A stretch of DNA of 64,000 nt. It comes from Bombardia bombarda. Its lineage: Eukaryota; Ascomycota; Sordariomycetes; Sordariales; Lasiosphaeriaceae. Numbering within the stretch: position 1 is the first letter of the stretch; each line of letters opens with the position of its first letter. The DNA lies in NCBI GenBank assembly GCA_030512295.1, contig JAULSR010000002.1, positions 7,316,001 to 7,380,000 on the forward strand. The letters run 5' to 3'. The translations under genes and the position numbers were made by a program. The notes under the pieces are model-generated. The model worked only from the letters and a program-made list of their open reading frames with translations, was not told where the DNA came from and ran no database searches. Positions 1 to 9,850 of this stretch are shown in pieces.

Positions 1-342
1 ATGCGGTCATTGTGCAGCGAAAAAGCTGTCAAAATCCGGCCAGTACCCGTAGGTAGCGGATCAAATCGGGACCGCCGCCCACCAAGTGCCCTGAATAATC
101 CCTTCTCTGCCGCTGAAGCCGACGACGCGACCCAAAAGCGCGCCGCGAGCAACGGCCGTTCCGGGTGAGTGAGTGGGTTGCACAATTAATTTTGCCGATT
201 GCAGCCGCTCGGGTTCCATCTTGGTTCTCGATAAGGTCGGACAGTGACGACAATTTTGTTGCCTTTTTGACGCCCAAAACAAACCCACCACAAACCCCGT
301 CACAACCCGTTCACGCCCATCAACCCAATCACCACCTCCAAA

Positions 343-1062
343 ATGGCCGCCCCCAACGAATTCTACCAATTCTCCATCATCTCCGCCCTCATGGACGGCG
401 TCGCCTCCCACGGCATCCCCATCTCGTCCGTCCTCGCCCACGGCGACCACGGCCTCGGCACCTTCCTGCAGATGAACGGCGAGATGATCGTCCTCGACGG
501 CGACGTCTACCAGATGAAGTCCGACGGCACCACCACGCACATCGCCACCCCGCAAGACACCATCACGCCCTTCGCCAGCGTCACGCGCTTCCAGCCCACC
601 TCCACCACGCGCGCCACCGTCTCCAGCAAGCAGGACCTCTCCGCCCTCCTCACCCGCCTCTTCCCCGCAGCCAAGAACCACTTCCTCGCAATCCGCATGG
701 ACGGTGTCTTCAAGAGCGTCAACGTGCGCACCGCTGGCGGCCAGCGCGAGCCCAGGGAGAAGATGCCCGCCGTCGCGAACCGCCAGACCGTGCACACGTT
801 TGAAGCCGCAAGGGGCACGATTATTGGCTTTCGCGCGCCCGAGTACGTGATGGGGATCAATGTCGCGGGGGATCATATGCACTTTATCAATGAGGATCGC
901 AAGAGCGGCGGGCACATTCTGGCGTTTGAGACGGAGGGGGATGTGGATGTCAAGGTTGCGCAGCTGTCAAAGTTCCACTTGGACTTGCCGACGGAGGATG
1001 ACGAGTTTAACGAGGCGTCGCTGGTGGGGGATGCGCAGGGCATTCATGCTGTTGAGGGGTAG
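343..1062 (+). CDS. alpha-acetolactate decarboxylase
   Basis: The 239-residue intronless protein matches alpha-acetolactate decarboxylase, the metalloenzyme that converts 2-acetolactate to acetoin. The family signature is clear: NGEMIVLDG (Glu47) near the N-terminus, and GDHMHFINEDRKSGGH, which supplies the three zinc-binding histidines (His178, His180, His191). There is no signal peptide, so it is probably cytosolic. The ATG at 343 follows a CA-rich leader and starts directly at the conserved N-terminal helix. Length matches the family (about 230-260). In bacteria the gene sits beside acetolactate synthase; here it is alone, as expected in a fungus. The substrate is inferred from the family. 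The enzyme is best known from bacteria, so an old bacterial origin is possible but cannot be shown here. Confidence 0.9.
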   Translation: MAAPNEFYQFSIISALMDGVASHGIPISSVLAHGDHGLGTFLQMNGEMIVLDGDVYQMKSDGTTTHIATPQDTITPFASVTRFQPTSTTRATVSSKQDLSALLTRLFPAAKNHFLAIRMDGVFKSVNVRTAGGQREPREKMPAVANRQTVHTFEAARGTIIGFRAPEYVMGINVAGDHMHFINEDRKSGGHILAFETEGDVDVKVAQLSKFHLDLPTEDDEFNEASLVGDAQGIHAVEG

Positions 1063-2183
1063 AGTGTTTGGGATGCCGTGATACACAGAGACAATCTCGG
1101 ATGACAGCTTGGGGTTGAGAGATTCGGTGGCGGCAGCATATGTCATAATTAGAGCTCTTGGGACTTGTATGATAGGCGACAATGCAATGGGATGATGGGT
1201 AGATGTATTGAACCCGCAGGGTATGCTTCTTCTCATGACAATAATGACAAGAAACTGAGTGTAATTCGGAAGGAAGACTTAGAAAGAGGAAAGAAAATTT
1301 CGACCATGAAAATGAAAATAATACAAAAAAGAAACTCCCTCGGTAAGGATTGAACTTACAGCCTCCAGATTAACAGTCTGACGCGCTAGCCAATTGCGCC
1401 ACGAGGGATTCAATTTCTTGATGTTATGAGGCCACGATTCTCTTCCTATGAAGGATTGGAGTAAGCATGGGAAACGTCTTCCATCTACTGTGCAAGTTGC
1501 AAGTGGATATTTCCTTATCGTGGCGGATTTCCATTGCAGATGTTGTGAATTCAAATTGTGTAGGTGGGTTCAGAAATCAATTGTTCGCCTGGCGTGATTG
1601 GAGTGAGCCGTTATCATAGGTAGTGCTGGGCTGGGGCAGCTCCTTCCCCGTCGTGCCGTCTGAAGGGCGTGGTGGGGCCGTGGCAAGGTGGGCTCGGCCG
1701 CTCGAGCGGGTCTTCGTACAGACAAGCAACACGGTCTGCGTACATACCTTAGCTATTGGCCAACTCTTATTCTACTTGGTCAATTGTTACCTGGTAGTGG
1801 TTGCACCGTATCCATTTCTGCAGATTTGACAGGTTCTTAGCTCGCCGGTTTTGCATATTGGTTAGTATTCCCATTTCTTCCTCATTTGACGATATCACGC
1901 GGGCCAGACCAATTGTCCTGTTTGGGCAGGCACGATCCGACAGAGTGGGCTCAGGCCTCGTCATCCCAGGGACCCAGTCTCGGCTGACCTCGCGTCCATC
2001 GGAGGTAACGTCGACCCAAGTCACCCAACCAATTCTCATTCACTCGACGCCGTGAAAGCAGCTCAGTCGCAGTGAAACCTCTGGTTATGTCAAGGTGACC
2101 AGCGCATCGGGGTCTGCCTTTGCTTTTTTTTTGCTTTTGTGCCACTGGAACAAGCAGCGCATTGCCGTCCAGTGCATTTCACG
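1063..2183. other. intergenic region with one tRNA gene
   Basis: Apart from the tRNA-Asn at 1335-1408, I see no gene. The last part (about 1900-2183) is the likely promoter and 5' leader of the secreted-protein gene at 2184; it contains a T-run at 2126-2133. Confidence 0.5.
1335..1408 (-). tRNA. tRNA-Asn (GTT)
   Basis: The minus strand folds into a complete 74-nt cloverleaf: acceptor TCCCTCG/CGAGGGA, D stem GCGC/GCGC, anticodon loop CTGTTAA (anticodon GTT, Asn), T stem GTAAG/CTTAC around TTCAATC, and discriminator G. There is no intron. A run of six T follows within a few bases downstream on the minus strand, matching a Pol III terminator. Confidence 0.95.
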
Positions 2184-3791
2184 ATGCCGTCGGCATTTCG
2201 TTGCGCCATTGCTCCCCTGCTAGCAATTCTGCTCCTTTGCACTCCCTCATCCGCCAGAGTCGCTGCAAATGGAGACTTTGCGCCCAGTGAGGCAGTTGCC
2301 AAGCAAAATGGCTTCCAGATATTCAACGCCGTGCACTCTGCTGTGCGACAATGGGGTTCGTCGCTAAACCACAACGGCCTATCGCTCTTCTTAGCTACTG
2401 TGCCCGAGGGCGTGCTGCTGTACCACGGCACTCACACAAAAGAGCCACCCCTTGGACCAGAATGGCTGTCGTTCGAGATCGAACATGCCGAAAACTTTGC
2501 GAGGCCGCGGCGCCAAAGACCACCACCTGATGTCCCTTCCAAGCCAGGTCCACCGCCAGAGCACCAGCTGCCACTGCATGGCAACACCGAGATAGAGACA
2601 GAGGAACGCGATGACCCAAGGGACAGTCACGGGTATCTGCAGATATACCAGACGGCGCGGCCAGTCCGTCTGTTGTACATCGACGGCATGGGCGCCGCCA
2701 AGACAAGCATGGGCACCTTAGATACGCAGGATTTTCTACTTAGGGGCAACCGCTCGACAAGCTTTCTGGGCGAAGGCTCCCGTGCTGCGGATCTCTGCGA
2801 GATAGCCACCAGCTGGGGGCTGCAAGGCGTTATTCGCATGGAAGCTGGCTTCGAGATCATCAAGTGCGACTTTTCTGATAGCCTGAGACTGGTCTCTTCC
2901 AATCAACGACCTGGAGACTCTGACCGAGGTGGTACAGACAGACCACTGCAAACGTTCGAGTACATGAGGGCTGTGTCCCAGCGCTACCACAGCATCGGGT
3001 CCAACAGAGTTGCCGTGGACTACTCCTCCATGGTTTCAGCACTATTCTATCCTCTCAATCTTACGAACCCAGATCCCTCGTACTCACATTTGCCACGACT
3101 CATCTCCAGTACGGATGCTCAATTGAAGGCTGTCAAATCTCGTGTGGCGGACGTGGTGCATGACCGTCGGAATGGAGATCATCCCATTATCGACTGGCAG
3201 GGCGTGGTCGACATGGTCGTGGCTCGTTATGCAGATAAGCTGATATATATGGCTGAGGGGGTCAATTCGGTCGAAACCTTGATGGGCGAAGTCAACGGAT
3301 TGCTGAATCTTCATATCGACTACGCCGAAGACGACAAGGACTTTATCAACGCCACCAAGATATGTACCGCATTCTTCACCAACCATATCACCCCATTCAC
3401 TCAGGAAGACTACATGGTCCTAGCTGGGATTGAGTCTGTCACAGCAAGCATCTGCTCGGCGCTCTTTGCTGTCCGAAAGATTGTCGTGACAGATCATAAC
3501 GCCGACGATAAATCACTCGCTGCTGGAAGAGCGGCCCTCCAGGTCTTGGTGAAAGATCTCAAGTGGTCAAAGTGGAAAGAATGTGGGCGCTGTGGATACG
3601 ATGAGGTCTGCTTCGTCGCTATGTGGCCATTTGGAGACAAGATGTCGCACGAACAGCCAAATTGCAGGAACAGAACTTCCGTCGAAGGAATCCCGTCCGG
3701 CAACTCCAGCTACTGGCCAGACTTTTGGTGGCCCAGGCCCAAACCAGAGTCCAAAGGGCGCTTGTCTATCAGTGGACACGGCGATTTGTGA
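2184..3791 (+). CDS. secreted protein of unknown function, conserved fungal type
   Basis: This intronless gene encodes a 535-residue protein. The frame is open 15 codons further upstream, but the ATG at 2184 is preferred because it places a clean signal peptide (MPSAFRC, then a Leu/Ile-rich core ending near SSARVAA) at the N-terminus. The mature protein is soluble. It contains LLYHGTH (about residues 78-84) followed by WLSFEIEHAENFA, a proline-rich linker, then RLLYIDGMGAAKTSMGTLDTQD and VIRMEAGFEIIKCDFSD, segments I recall from unassigned secreted ascomycete proteins. The C-terminal half is helical with several Cys, and there are NxT/S glycosylation sites. The tyrosine-His-Gly-Thr strand followed by a [S/T]xE-like strand loosely recalls the ADP-ribosyltransferase fold; that is a guess only. 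No function is assigned. Confidence 0.8.
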   Translation: MPSAFRCAIAPLLAILLLCTPSSARVAANGDFAPSEAVAKQNGFQIFNAVHSAVRQWGSSLNHNGLSLFLATVPEGVLLYHGTHTKEPPLGPEWLSFEIEHAENFARPRRQRPPPDVPSKPGPPPEHQLPLHGNTEIETEERDDPRDSHGYLQIYQTARPVRLLYIDGMGAAKTSMGTLDTQDFLLRGNRSTSFLGEGSRAADLCEIATSWGLQGVIRMEAGFEIIKCDFSDSLRLVSSNQRPGDSDRGGTDRPLQTFEYMRAVSQRYHSIGSNRVAVDYSSMVSALFYPLNLTNPDPSYSHLPRLISSTDAQLKAVKSRVADVVHDRRNGDHPIIDWQGVVDMVVARYADKLIYMAEGVNSVETLMGEVNGLLNLHIDYAEDDKDFINATKICTAFFTNHITPFTQEDYMVLAGIESVTASICSALFAVRKIVVTDHNADDKSLAAGRAALQVLVKDLKWSKWKECGRCGYDEVCFVAMWPFGDKMSHEQPNCRNRTSVEGIPSGNSSYWPDFWWPRPKPESKGRLSISGHGDL

Positions 3792-4697
3792 TGGACTCGA
3801 GGAAGTTGCACATGATTTTACCACCACTTTGTTTGTCCAACCACCTTTGCTTTAGGAGCTAAAAGCTAAATATCATTTTTTCCCTACGTATGCATTATTT
3901 TTTCACCATATACCCATACATATTGATTTAGATCTTGTTGTTCACATTTCTCCCCTTATAAGACCAACACCTCCCTCAGGGCTAAAATTGCAGTGCAGAT
4001 AAATGATTGGTTCACAGGCATTACCTAAATAGACCCCTCTCGCTATATACACACCGGCCTGTCCCCTTTCAACCTGTTAGATGCACAGATTGGACTATCT
4101 TCTTACCATTTACCACAGACTCCAACTTCATGAGATGGCGTGTTAATCACCCGTCCCGCCAAGTTTAGTATGGCAACTCTGGTTTTATTGTCAGGCATGT
4201 CTCAACTACTAGAATGCTTACTAGCACAGTTTCCCAATGTCACCCTCGGCTCCGACATCCCCTTGGCTCCGTTAATCCAAAGTGGCCAAGTTTGGAGATC
4301 GATCTGTCCAAAACAGCCAAAATCTCCACTCCTCGGCCCGTTACCCGCATAGCTGCTGCCGCCGCAAGACCACAATATGTTGACTGCTGGAATTCGTAGA
4401 TCACTTGGCCGTCAGCATTGGTGGAATATCGAACCGACAGAGCCTTACTCCGCATTTCATCGTTCTGGGGAAATGGGCTAGTCATACTGAAGGCACCCAC
4501 TTCCCCGGAAACCTGCCATCGTCTATATTAGCTGGATGCTACGCTATATCCGGGGTTTTGCCACTATAGCTTCAACGGAACTATAAGAATCGAGCCTCGC
4601 CCGTCGACTTTCCACTATGTATCTGCTTCTGTTCTTCAGCCAGCCATCTCCTTGACGACGACGATACTACTGTCGACGTCAACAACCGCAGCTCACG
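3792..4697. other. intergenic region upstream of GH30 gene
   Basis: I see no gene. The segment holds the 3' region of the secreted-protein gene and the promoter and leader of the galactanase. The leader just before 4698 is CA/GA-rich without upstream in-frame ATGs. Confidence 0.5.
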
Positions 4698-6146
4698 ATG
4701 AAGCCAACCCTCCAGCTAACCCTCAGCTTGGCAGCCCTAGCCACCACCGCCTCGGCCGACCTCACCACCACCATCGACCCGTCCTCCAACCGCGGCACCT
4801 GGGAGGGATGGGGCACGTCCCTCGCCTGGTGGGCAGCCGCCTTTGGCTCGCGCGATGACCTCGCCGACGCCTTCTTCACCACCAAGACCACCACGCTCAG
4901 CGGGACCTCGGTCCCCGGCCTCGGCCTCAACATCGTGCGCTACAACGCCGGCGCGTCCAGCACGACCAGCTACAACGGCAGCTCCATGGCCGTCTCCCCC
5001 AAGATGATCCCCTCGCGCCAGATCGAGGGCTACTGGACCAACTGGGCTAGCGCCTCGCCCTCCTCCAGCAGCTGGAACTGGAACGCCGACTCGGCGCAGC
5101 GCAACATGCTCTGGAAGGCGCGCGACCGCGGCGCCAACATCTTTGAGCTCTTCTCCAACTCGCCCATGTGGTGGATGCTCAACAACCACAACCCGGCCGG
5201 CTCCGACGACGGCAGCAGCGACAACCTGCAGTCGTGGAACTACAACCAGCACGCCGTCTACATGGCCACCGTCGCCAAGTACGCCGCCGACAACTGGGGC
5301 TTCAAGTTCCGGTCCGTCAACCCCTTCAACGAGCCCACCGCGACCTGGTGGAACGGGAAAACCGGCACGCAGGAGGGCTGCCACTTCGAGGTCAAGACCC
5401 AGGCAAGCGTCATCGGCTATCTACGCAGCGAGCTAAACACCCGCGGCCTCTCGGGCACGATCATCTCAGCGTCCGACGAGAGCTACTACGACCAGGCGGT
5501 GTCCACCTTCAACGGCCTCGGCGCCACCGCGCTCGGGCAGGTCGCGCGCATCAACGTCCATGGGTACCAGTACGCCGACGGCAAGCGCGACACGCTGTAC
5601 GGCCTCGCGTCGGGCAAGGGCAAGAAGCTCTGGCAGAGCGAGTACGGCGAGGGCGACGCGACCGGCCAGCGCCTCGCGAGCAACCTGCTGCTCGACATGC
5701 GCTGGCTGCGGCCGACGGCGTGGGTGTACTGGCAGGCGGTCGACGGCGACGGGTGGGGATTAGTCACGGGCGACAATGGCGCGAAATCGATCTCGGGCGT
5801 AACGCAAAAGTACTTTGTGCTGGCGCAGTTTGCGCGGCATATCAAGCCGGGGATGAGGATCTTGGACGGCGGGAGTGACTATGCCGTTGCGGCGTACGAT
5901 TCGGCGAATAGGAAGCTGGTGATTGTGGCGGTCAACTGGGGCAGTGCGCAGTATTTGAACTTTGAGCTGGGCAAGTTCAAGACGGGCGGGGTGGATGGCG
6001 CGGTGGTGAAGCGGTGGACGACGCAGATTGGGAGTGGGGCGAGGTATGTTGCTGCTAGTGATACCAAGATCAGTGGGACCAAGTTTTGGTCGAAGTTTGA
6101 GAAGAATGCGGTGCAGACGTTTGAGGTTGAGGGGGTTGTATTGTAG
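4698..6146 (+). CDS. GH30 endo-beta-1,6-galactanase
   Basis: The 482-residue intronless secreted glycosidase belongs to GH30, closest in my recognition to subfamily 5 endo-beta-1,6-galactanases that cut the beta-1,6-galactan side chains of arabinogalactan proteins. A signal peptide covers residues 1 to about 20 (MKPTLQL...TTASA). The mature enzyme starts with the typical TWEGWGTSLAWWA. The catalytic acid/base is Glu212 in VNPFNEP and the nucleophile Glu315 in LWQSEYGEGD; WVYWQAVDGDGWG (about 343-355) forms the conserved substrate cleft. A C-terminal beta-sandwich follows. Length fits the family. GC-rich third positions agree with strong expression. It probably acts outside the cell on plant wall material. 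A different GH30 specificity (beta-1,6-glucanase) is the main alternative. Confidence 0.9.
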   Translation: MKPTLQLTLSLAALATTASADLTTTIDPSSNRGTWEGWGTSLAWWAAAFGSRDDLADAFFTTKTTTLSGTSVPGLGLNIVRYNAGASSTTSYNGSSMAVSPKMIPSRQIEGYWTNWASASPSSSSWNWNADSAQRNMLWKARDRGANIFELFSNSPMWWMLNNHNPAGSDDGSSDNLQSWNYNQHAVYMATVAKYAADNWGFKFRSVNPFNEPTATWWNGKTGTQEGCHFEVKTQASVIGYLRSELNTRGLSGTIISASDESYYDQAVSTFNGLGATALGQVARINVHGYQYADGKRDTLYGLASGKGKKLWQSEYGEGDATGQRLASNLLLDMRWLRPTAWVYWQAVDGDGWGLVTGDNGAKSISGVTQKYFVLAQFARHIKPGMRILDGGSDYAVAAYDSANRKLVIVAVNWGSAQYLNFELGKFKTGGVDGAVVKRWTTQIGSGARYVAASDTKISGTKFWSKFEKNAVQTFEVEGVVL

Positions 6147-6904
6147 GTTGGGTGTGGTTGGGGTTATGGGCGCTGCTGGGTGGGTTGGTTGGTTGGGGGC
6201 GCGCTTCTTCTTTTGTATATATTTACATCAGTCTCAAGGCGTATATAGTGGGCACAAAAGACTGTACATACGGATCTCGTAAGGATCACAGCTACGCGGT
6301 ATTTTCTGTTGCAACCATGCAGAAGGGCAGAGATGCCATCGTCAGCATCCTTAACCCCTCCATTGAGAATGAAATTGCAGTGCAACGGAGGCGCAGTCAA
6401 TTAATGGGGTGTAATATATTAAGTTCAAGGTTGCATTGTGCCGCTTTCCCAAGCTTCAGACTCGGGAACCTCCGTAGGGGCCAGACTATACTGCAATGCA
6501 AGCGACGGCTTGCATCACGTTAGCTAGGTACACATCCATTGATAACTTGAAGTTTATCAGCCTGCTATGAGAGGTTTTGATCCAGAATTATATCACCATA
6601 GCCTCCCAAAATGATTTTTCATGAAAACCAACTGGACTTACACAACTGTTTTACAGCAGATATTAGTAGATCCGATTTTATCACTACTACCTTAACACCA
6701 TGCATCCAAAGTATTAAAAGACATTCTGGCCAGGAATTGTCGCTCGGGCTTCCTTGATAACATCGGTGCAGTAGACACCAGGAGAGGGAAGCTGAGCGTA
6801 AAGCAGTAGTACCGATAAAGGGCACGCGGGATGTGATTGCCACCAGCAGCGCAGCGAGACTGGAGAGACTGATAGGCAGTCTTGACCAGAAGTACGCAAG
6901 TATA
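6147..6904. other. intergenic, AT-rich
   Basis: I see no supported gene. The segment holds the 3' region of the galactanase gene (TG-rich just after the stop) and AT-rich sequence leading into the RGG-type fragment. Confidence 0.45.
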
Positions 6905-7110
6905 AGAGATTTGTGCTCCTCCGGCATCCAACTGAAGTCATAGGCTTCGTAACCAAAGCCACCACGATGCGGGTTGCTGCCGTTGTTGTAACCACCGCGG
7001 CCTCCCTAGCCATGGCCGGAGGGTCCCTGCTGGCTCTGGTTCCAGTTGCCATTGTTGTTGGTGTTCTGCTGCTGGGTGAAGTTGCGGAGCGAACGAGTAG
7101 GAGGACTGCG
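6905..7110 (-). pseudogene. remnant of an RGG/Asn-Gln-rich RNA-binding-type protein
   Basis: On the minus strand one frame reads as the low-complexity tail of an RNA-binding protein: FTQQQNTNNNGNWNQSQQGPSGHG, a stop codon (TAG at 7006-7008), then GGRGGYNNGSNPHRGGFGYEAYDF. Reading the stop as CAG (Gln) would restore a continuous Gly/Arg/Asn-rich tail, so a single C-to-T change could explain the break, as repeat-induced point mutation (RIP) would give. Upstream, SQSSYSFA lies in another frame. No RRM or other folded domain is visible and no start is supported. I infer a displaced, decayed 3' fragment; the intact parent is not in this window. Confidence 0.35.
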
Positions 7111-7781
7111 AGCCAAATTAAAAACTCAATGATCTCAAACTCCAGACGGATTGTTTATAAGCCGCGTGCCCACCCCCTTAAAATTACCAACCCTTATCCC
7201 ATTACACAACCAGCGCCATCCCTTACGTTTCACTGTATTTACCAACGGTCAATACAGCAAAAAATAGCTTAGCTCTGGGGATATAATATAAAATCAGTTG
7301 CCAGAACTGAACCACCACCTCTGCACAGCAGTGCAGAGGCACTATGGAAATGATACCACAGTATTACTACGCTGAACGGTAGGGAGCCTGAAAGACGGCA
7401 TCATGGGTACTAGAGCTAGGTGCGATGTGGCTGGGGAGGGGGGAAGTAGAGGCTGGATGCTGCCAACAAAATGTACATCCTAGCAAAGAATACAAAGGCT
7501 CATGATATCGTTCCGCACACTCGCCAGAAATCCCGGGCTTCAATAGGTGTTTCAACTACCTTTAGAAAATAATTGATCTCAATTTTATTATCCATCTTTA
7601 TAGAACATCGCATCCGTATTACAAAACACTGACACCGTTCTGCAATACCTCAGCCACAAGTCTTATCTTCATAACAAAAGACATCCCTGATCCCACCAGC
7701 CCATCTCCCCCATCTCACAACCCATCCAATCCAACTTAATCATCTACCTCCATCCCACCAAGAAACCCCCCTTCACCCCCC
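7111..7781. other. intergenic, AT-rich
   Basis: I see no gene. The part nearest 7781 (C/T-rich) is the 3' region of the minus-strand membrane-protein gene. Confidence 0.4.
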
Positions 7782-8614
7782 TCACGTCTCCCTATACCTC
7801 TTAGTCGTATACACCCTCCCCGGATCCCTCACCTCCCTCACCTCCCTCACCTCCCTCACCTCCCTCACCTCCCTCACCGGCATCGCGGTCGTCGTCGCCG
7901 TCTGCACCGGTACCTGCACCATCCCCGGCACCGTCCTCGTCGTCGTAGTCTGCACTGGCATCCCCATCCCCATCCCATGCGTCCGATGCTGATAGCGATG
8001 ATCCGCCGCCGCAACCGGCACAGTCTCCACCACCTCCGCCACCCTCCTCACCGTCGAACTCCCCCTCCTCCCCCCAGCACTACTTCTGCTGCTCCTCCTG
8101 CCACTCCGATGTCTATGATGATGTGATCTATGCGGCGATCCGAGCGTCTCCTCCCTGTAATAGCTCGCCGGCGCGGGACCACGGGCCACCGTCCGCATGG
8201 GGGGCGGTAGGGGTGATGGTGATCTGGGGCGACGGTAGGTTGAAGGGAATTGTGGAGGGGCGGCCATGCGTCGGCGGCGCATGGCGCAGAAGCGGAGCAG
8301 CCAGAGGAGGCCCAAAAGCGCGGCGATGCTGCCGAGTACGATGCCGATGATGGCGCCGACGTCGACGGAGGGGTGCCGGTAGGTTACGATGGGCGGGGGA
8401 GGGGCGATGGTTGCGGTTGTGATGGCTGTTGCGGTTACGGTGGCGGGTGGGGGGGCAACGGTGGTGGTGAGAGGGGGCGCGGTGGCGGTCGGGGGGCAAC
8501 GGCGCTGGAGATGATGGTGTAGGTTGTTACTTGGCGTTGGGTTAGGGGAGGTGAGGTGGAGGTGGTGGCGGTGATGGCTTTGAAGAGTTTGGTGAGGAGG
8601 AGGTATGGCGCCAT
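7782..8614 (-). CDS. single-pass membrane protein with REV repeat tail (apparent frame break)
   Basis: The frame ending at 7782 encodes a Thr/Pro-rich outer part, one transmembrane helix (VDVGAIIGIVLGSIAALLGL, then LWLLRFC) followed by RRRR, and a basic, Ser/Arg-rich cytoplasmic tail. The tail ends in five REV units encoded by 9-bp repeats. No ATG in this frame gives a sensible N-terminus. A second frame starting at the ATG at 8614 (MAPYLLLTKLF...QVTTYTIISSAVAP) gives one; it would join the first frame if the G6 run at 8491-8496 (C6 in the gene) were one base longer. I therefore model one gene with a one-base deletion or sequencing error there. Function is unknown; the layout resembles fungal surface-sensor or mucin-like proteins with one helix. 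Confidence 0.55.
7825..7878. repeat. 9-bp tandem repeat, six units
   Basis: The unit TCCCTCACC is repeated six times without error. On the coding (minus) strand it reads as Arg-Glu-Val triplets near the C-terminus of the membrane protein. Perfect unit identity suggests recent expansion. Confidence 0.95.
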
Positions 8615-9270
8615 GGCTGGTCGACGATGGACCACGGAACGGGTCGCCGGGGACTGACTGGAAGCTCCCGAAGGGGAGGAAGGGAAGATCAGAGGGTGGA
8701 CTGGTGGAGGGGAGAGATGGACTGGGTTGATGAGTTGGTAAAGAGGCTGGGTGTAGCAAGATATCGGCAGGAAAGCAGACAATTACTGCTGATTTCTTCG
8801 TCTTCTCTCCATCACCATTCTATGACGGTAGTGATGCTGTTGTCATGTCATTGGGACGTATCATTGCTTCAAGACATGGAATCCCTGCTCGTTTTGGAAG
8901 CTTTGGAAGTCTATGTGGGGATTCACATGTCATTATGGGCCGATCATCTCGGGCGTTTCCAGCGCGGTTTCGAGTGTAGACGGGCAATTAAAAGTAAGGC
9001 AGCTTAGGTATTTCTCTTTATCGATACATGTCTGCTCGCGTTTTGTAGACCTAGTCAAGGTGTGTACAAAAGAAATCTGTCTATTTGCTTTTGAGCTTAG
9101 TTGTGTTTATGTTGTAAGATGACATTACGATATTATCGGCTTAATGGCGAGTGTTCTGATAGTTACAAGACCTTGAGGGCAAGATATCAAACATCTCATT
9201 CCGATGGTAGCCTCCATTAACCTGACTGAGAAAGTCAAGTTTGCTCAGAGCAACAACAAAAAGCTGCCAT
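8615..9270. other. intergenic between two minus-strand genes
   Basis: I see no gene. The segment holds the promoter and leader of the membrane-protein gene and the 3' region of the small heat-shock gene. Confidence 0.45.
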
Positions 9271-9850
9271 CTACGAAATCTCAATCTTCCGCCCCTTGCT
9301 AGGCTGCGCCTTAGGCGCAACCACCTTCAAAATCCCATTCTCCATGCTCGCCGAGATCTCAAACTCTTGCAACGGCCCCGGAAGCGCAAACTCCCTCGCA
9401 AAGTTCCCCACCTGTCTCTCCCGCCGCAGGAACCTAACCGTAGTATCGCCGCCGCCCCCTTCCTCCTCCCCTCCCTCCTTCTTCTCCACCTTCTCCCCCC
9501 CCCTCCTCCTCGTCCCTCACAGTAACCTTGGCGGGCTCTTTCTTGGGCGCATCGGCGTACCCGCGGTCGACATGGCCGCGGATCAGTATCTGGTTCGGCC
9601 CGGTGAGCTCGATGTGGACGTTCTTGCGCTCGATGCCGGGGACCTCGCCGTAGAGCTCGTAGGTATCTTTGGTCTCGCGGATGTCGAAGCGCGGGTGCAG
9701 GCTGCGGCCGTGCTGGATGCCCTTTGGCGACGCTGTGGCCTCGTCGCTCTGGACTTCGCGCGAGTAGCTGTCGAAGTCGTCGAGGAGGCGGATGAGGGTA
9801 GTGAAGTTAGGGTCAGTAGTGTAGAGGTTCTCAGGGAGGTTGAAAACCAT
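9271..9850 (-). CDS. small heat-shock protein (Hsp20/alpha-crystallin) with one-base frame break
   Basis: Two minus-strand frames together make one Hsp20 protein of the fungal Hsp30 type, an ATP-independent holdase that keeps unfolding proteins soluble. The first part (ATG at 9850, MVFNLPENLYTTDPNF) carries HPRFDIRETKDTYELYGEVPGI, the start of the alpha-crystallin domain, and ILIRGHVDRGY. The second carries TTVRFLRRERQVGNFAREFALP and ends MENGILKVVAPK plus a basic tail, the end of the domain. The frames meet in a Glu/Gly-rich linker at a run of nine C on the plus strand (9495-9503). Eight would give a continuous frame of about 193 codons. A GT-AG intron across the break does not restore the frame. 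Either a sequencing error or a real inactivating insertion fits. Confidence 0.8.

Noticed and set aside
61..915. 284-codon minus-strand frame opposite the acetolactate decarboxylase gene
   Set aside because: It is a shadow of GC-rich third positions in the real plus-strand gene; Gly/Val/Asp-rich translation without domains.
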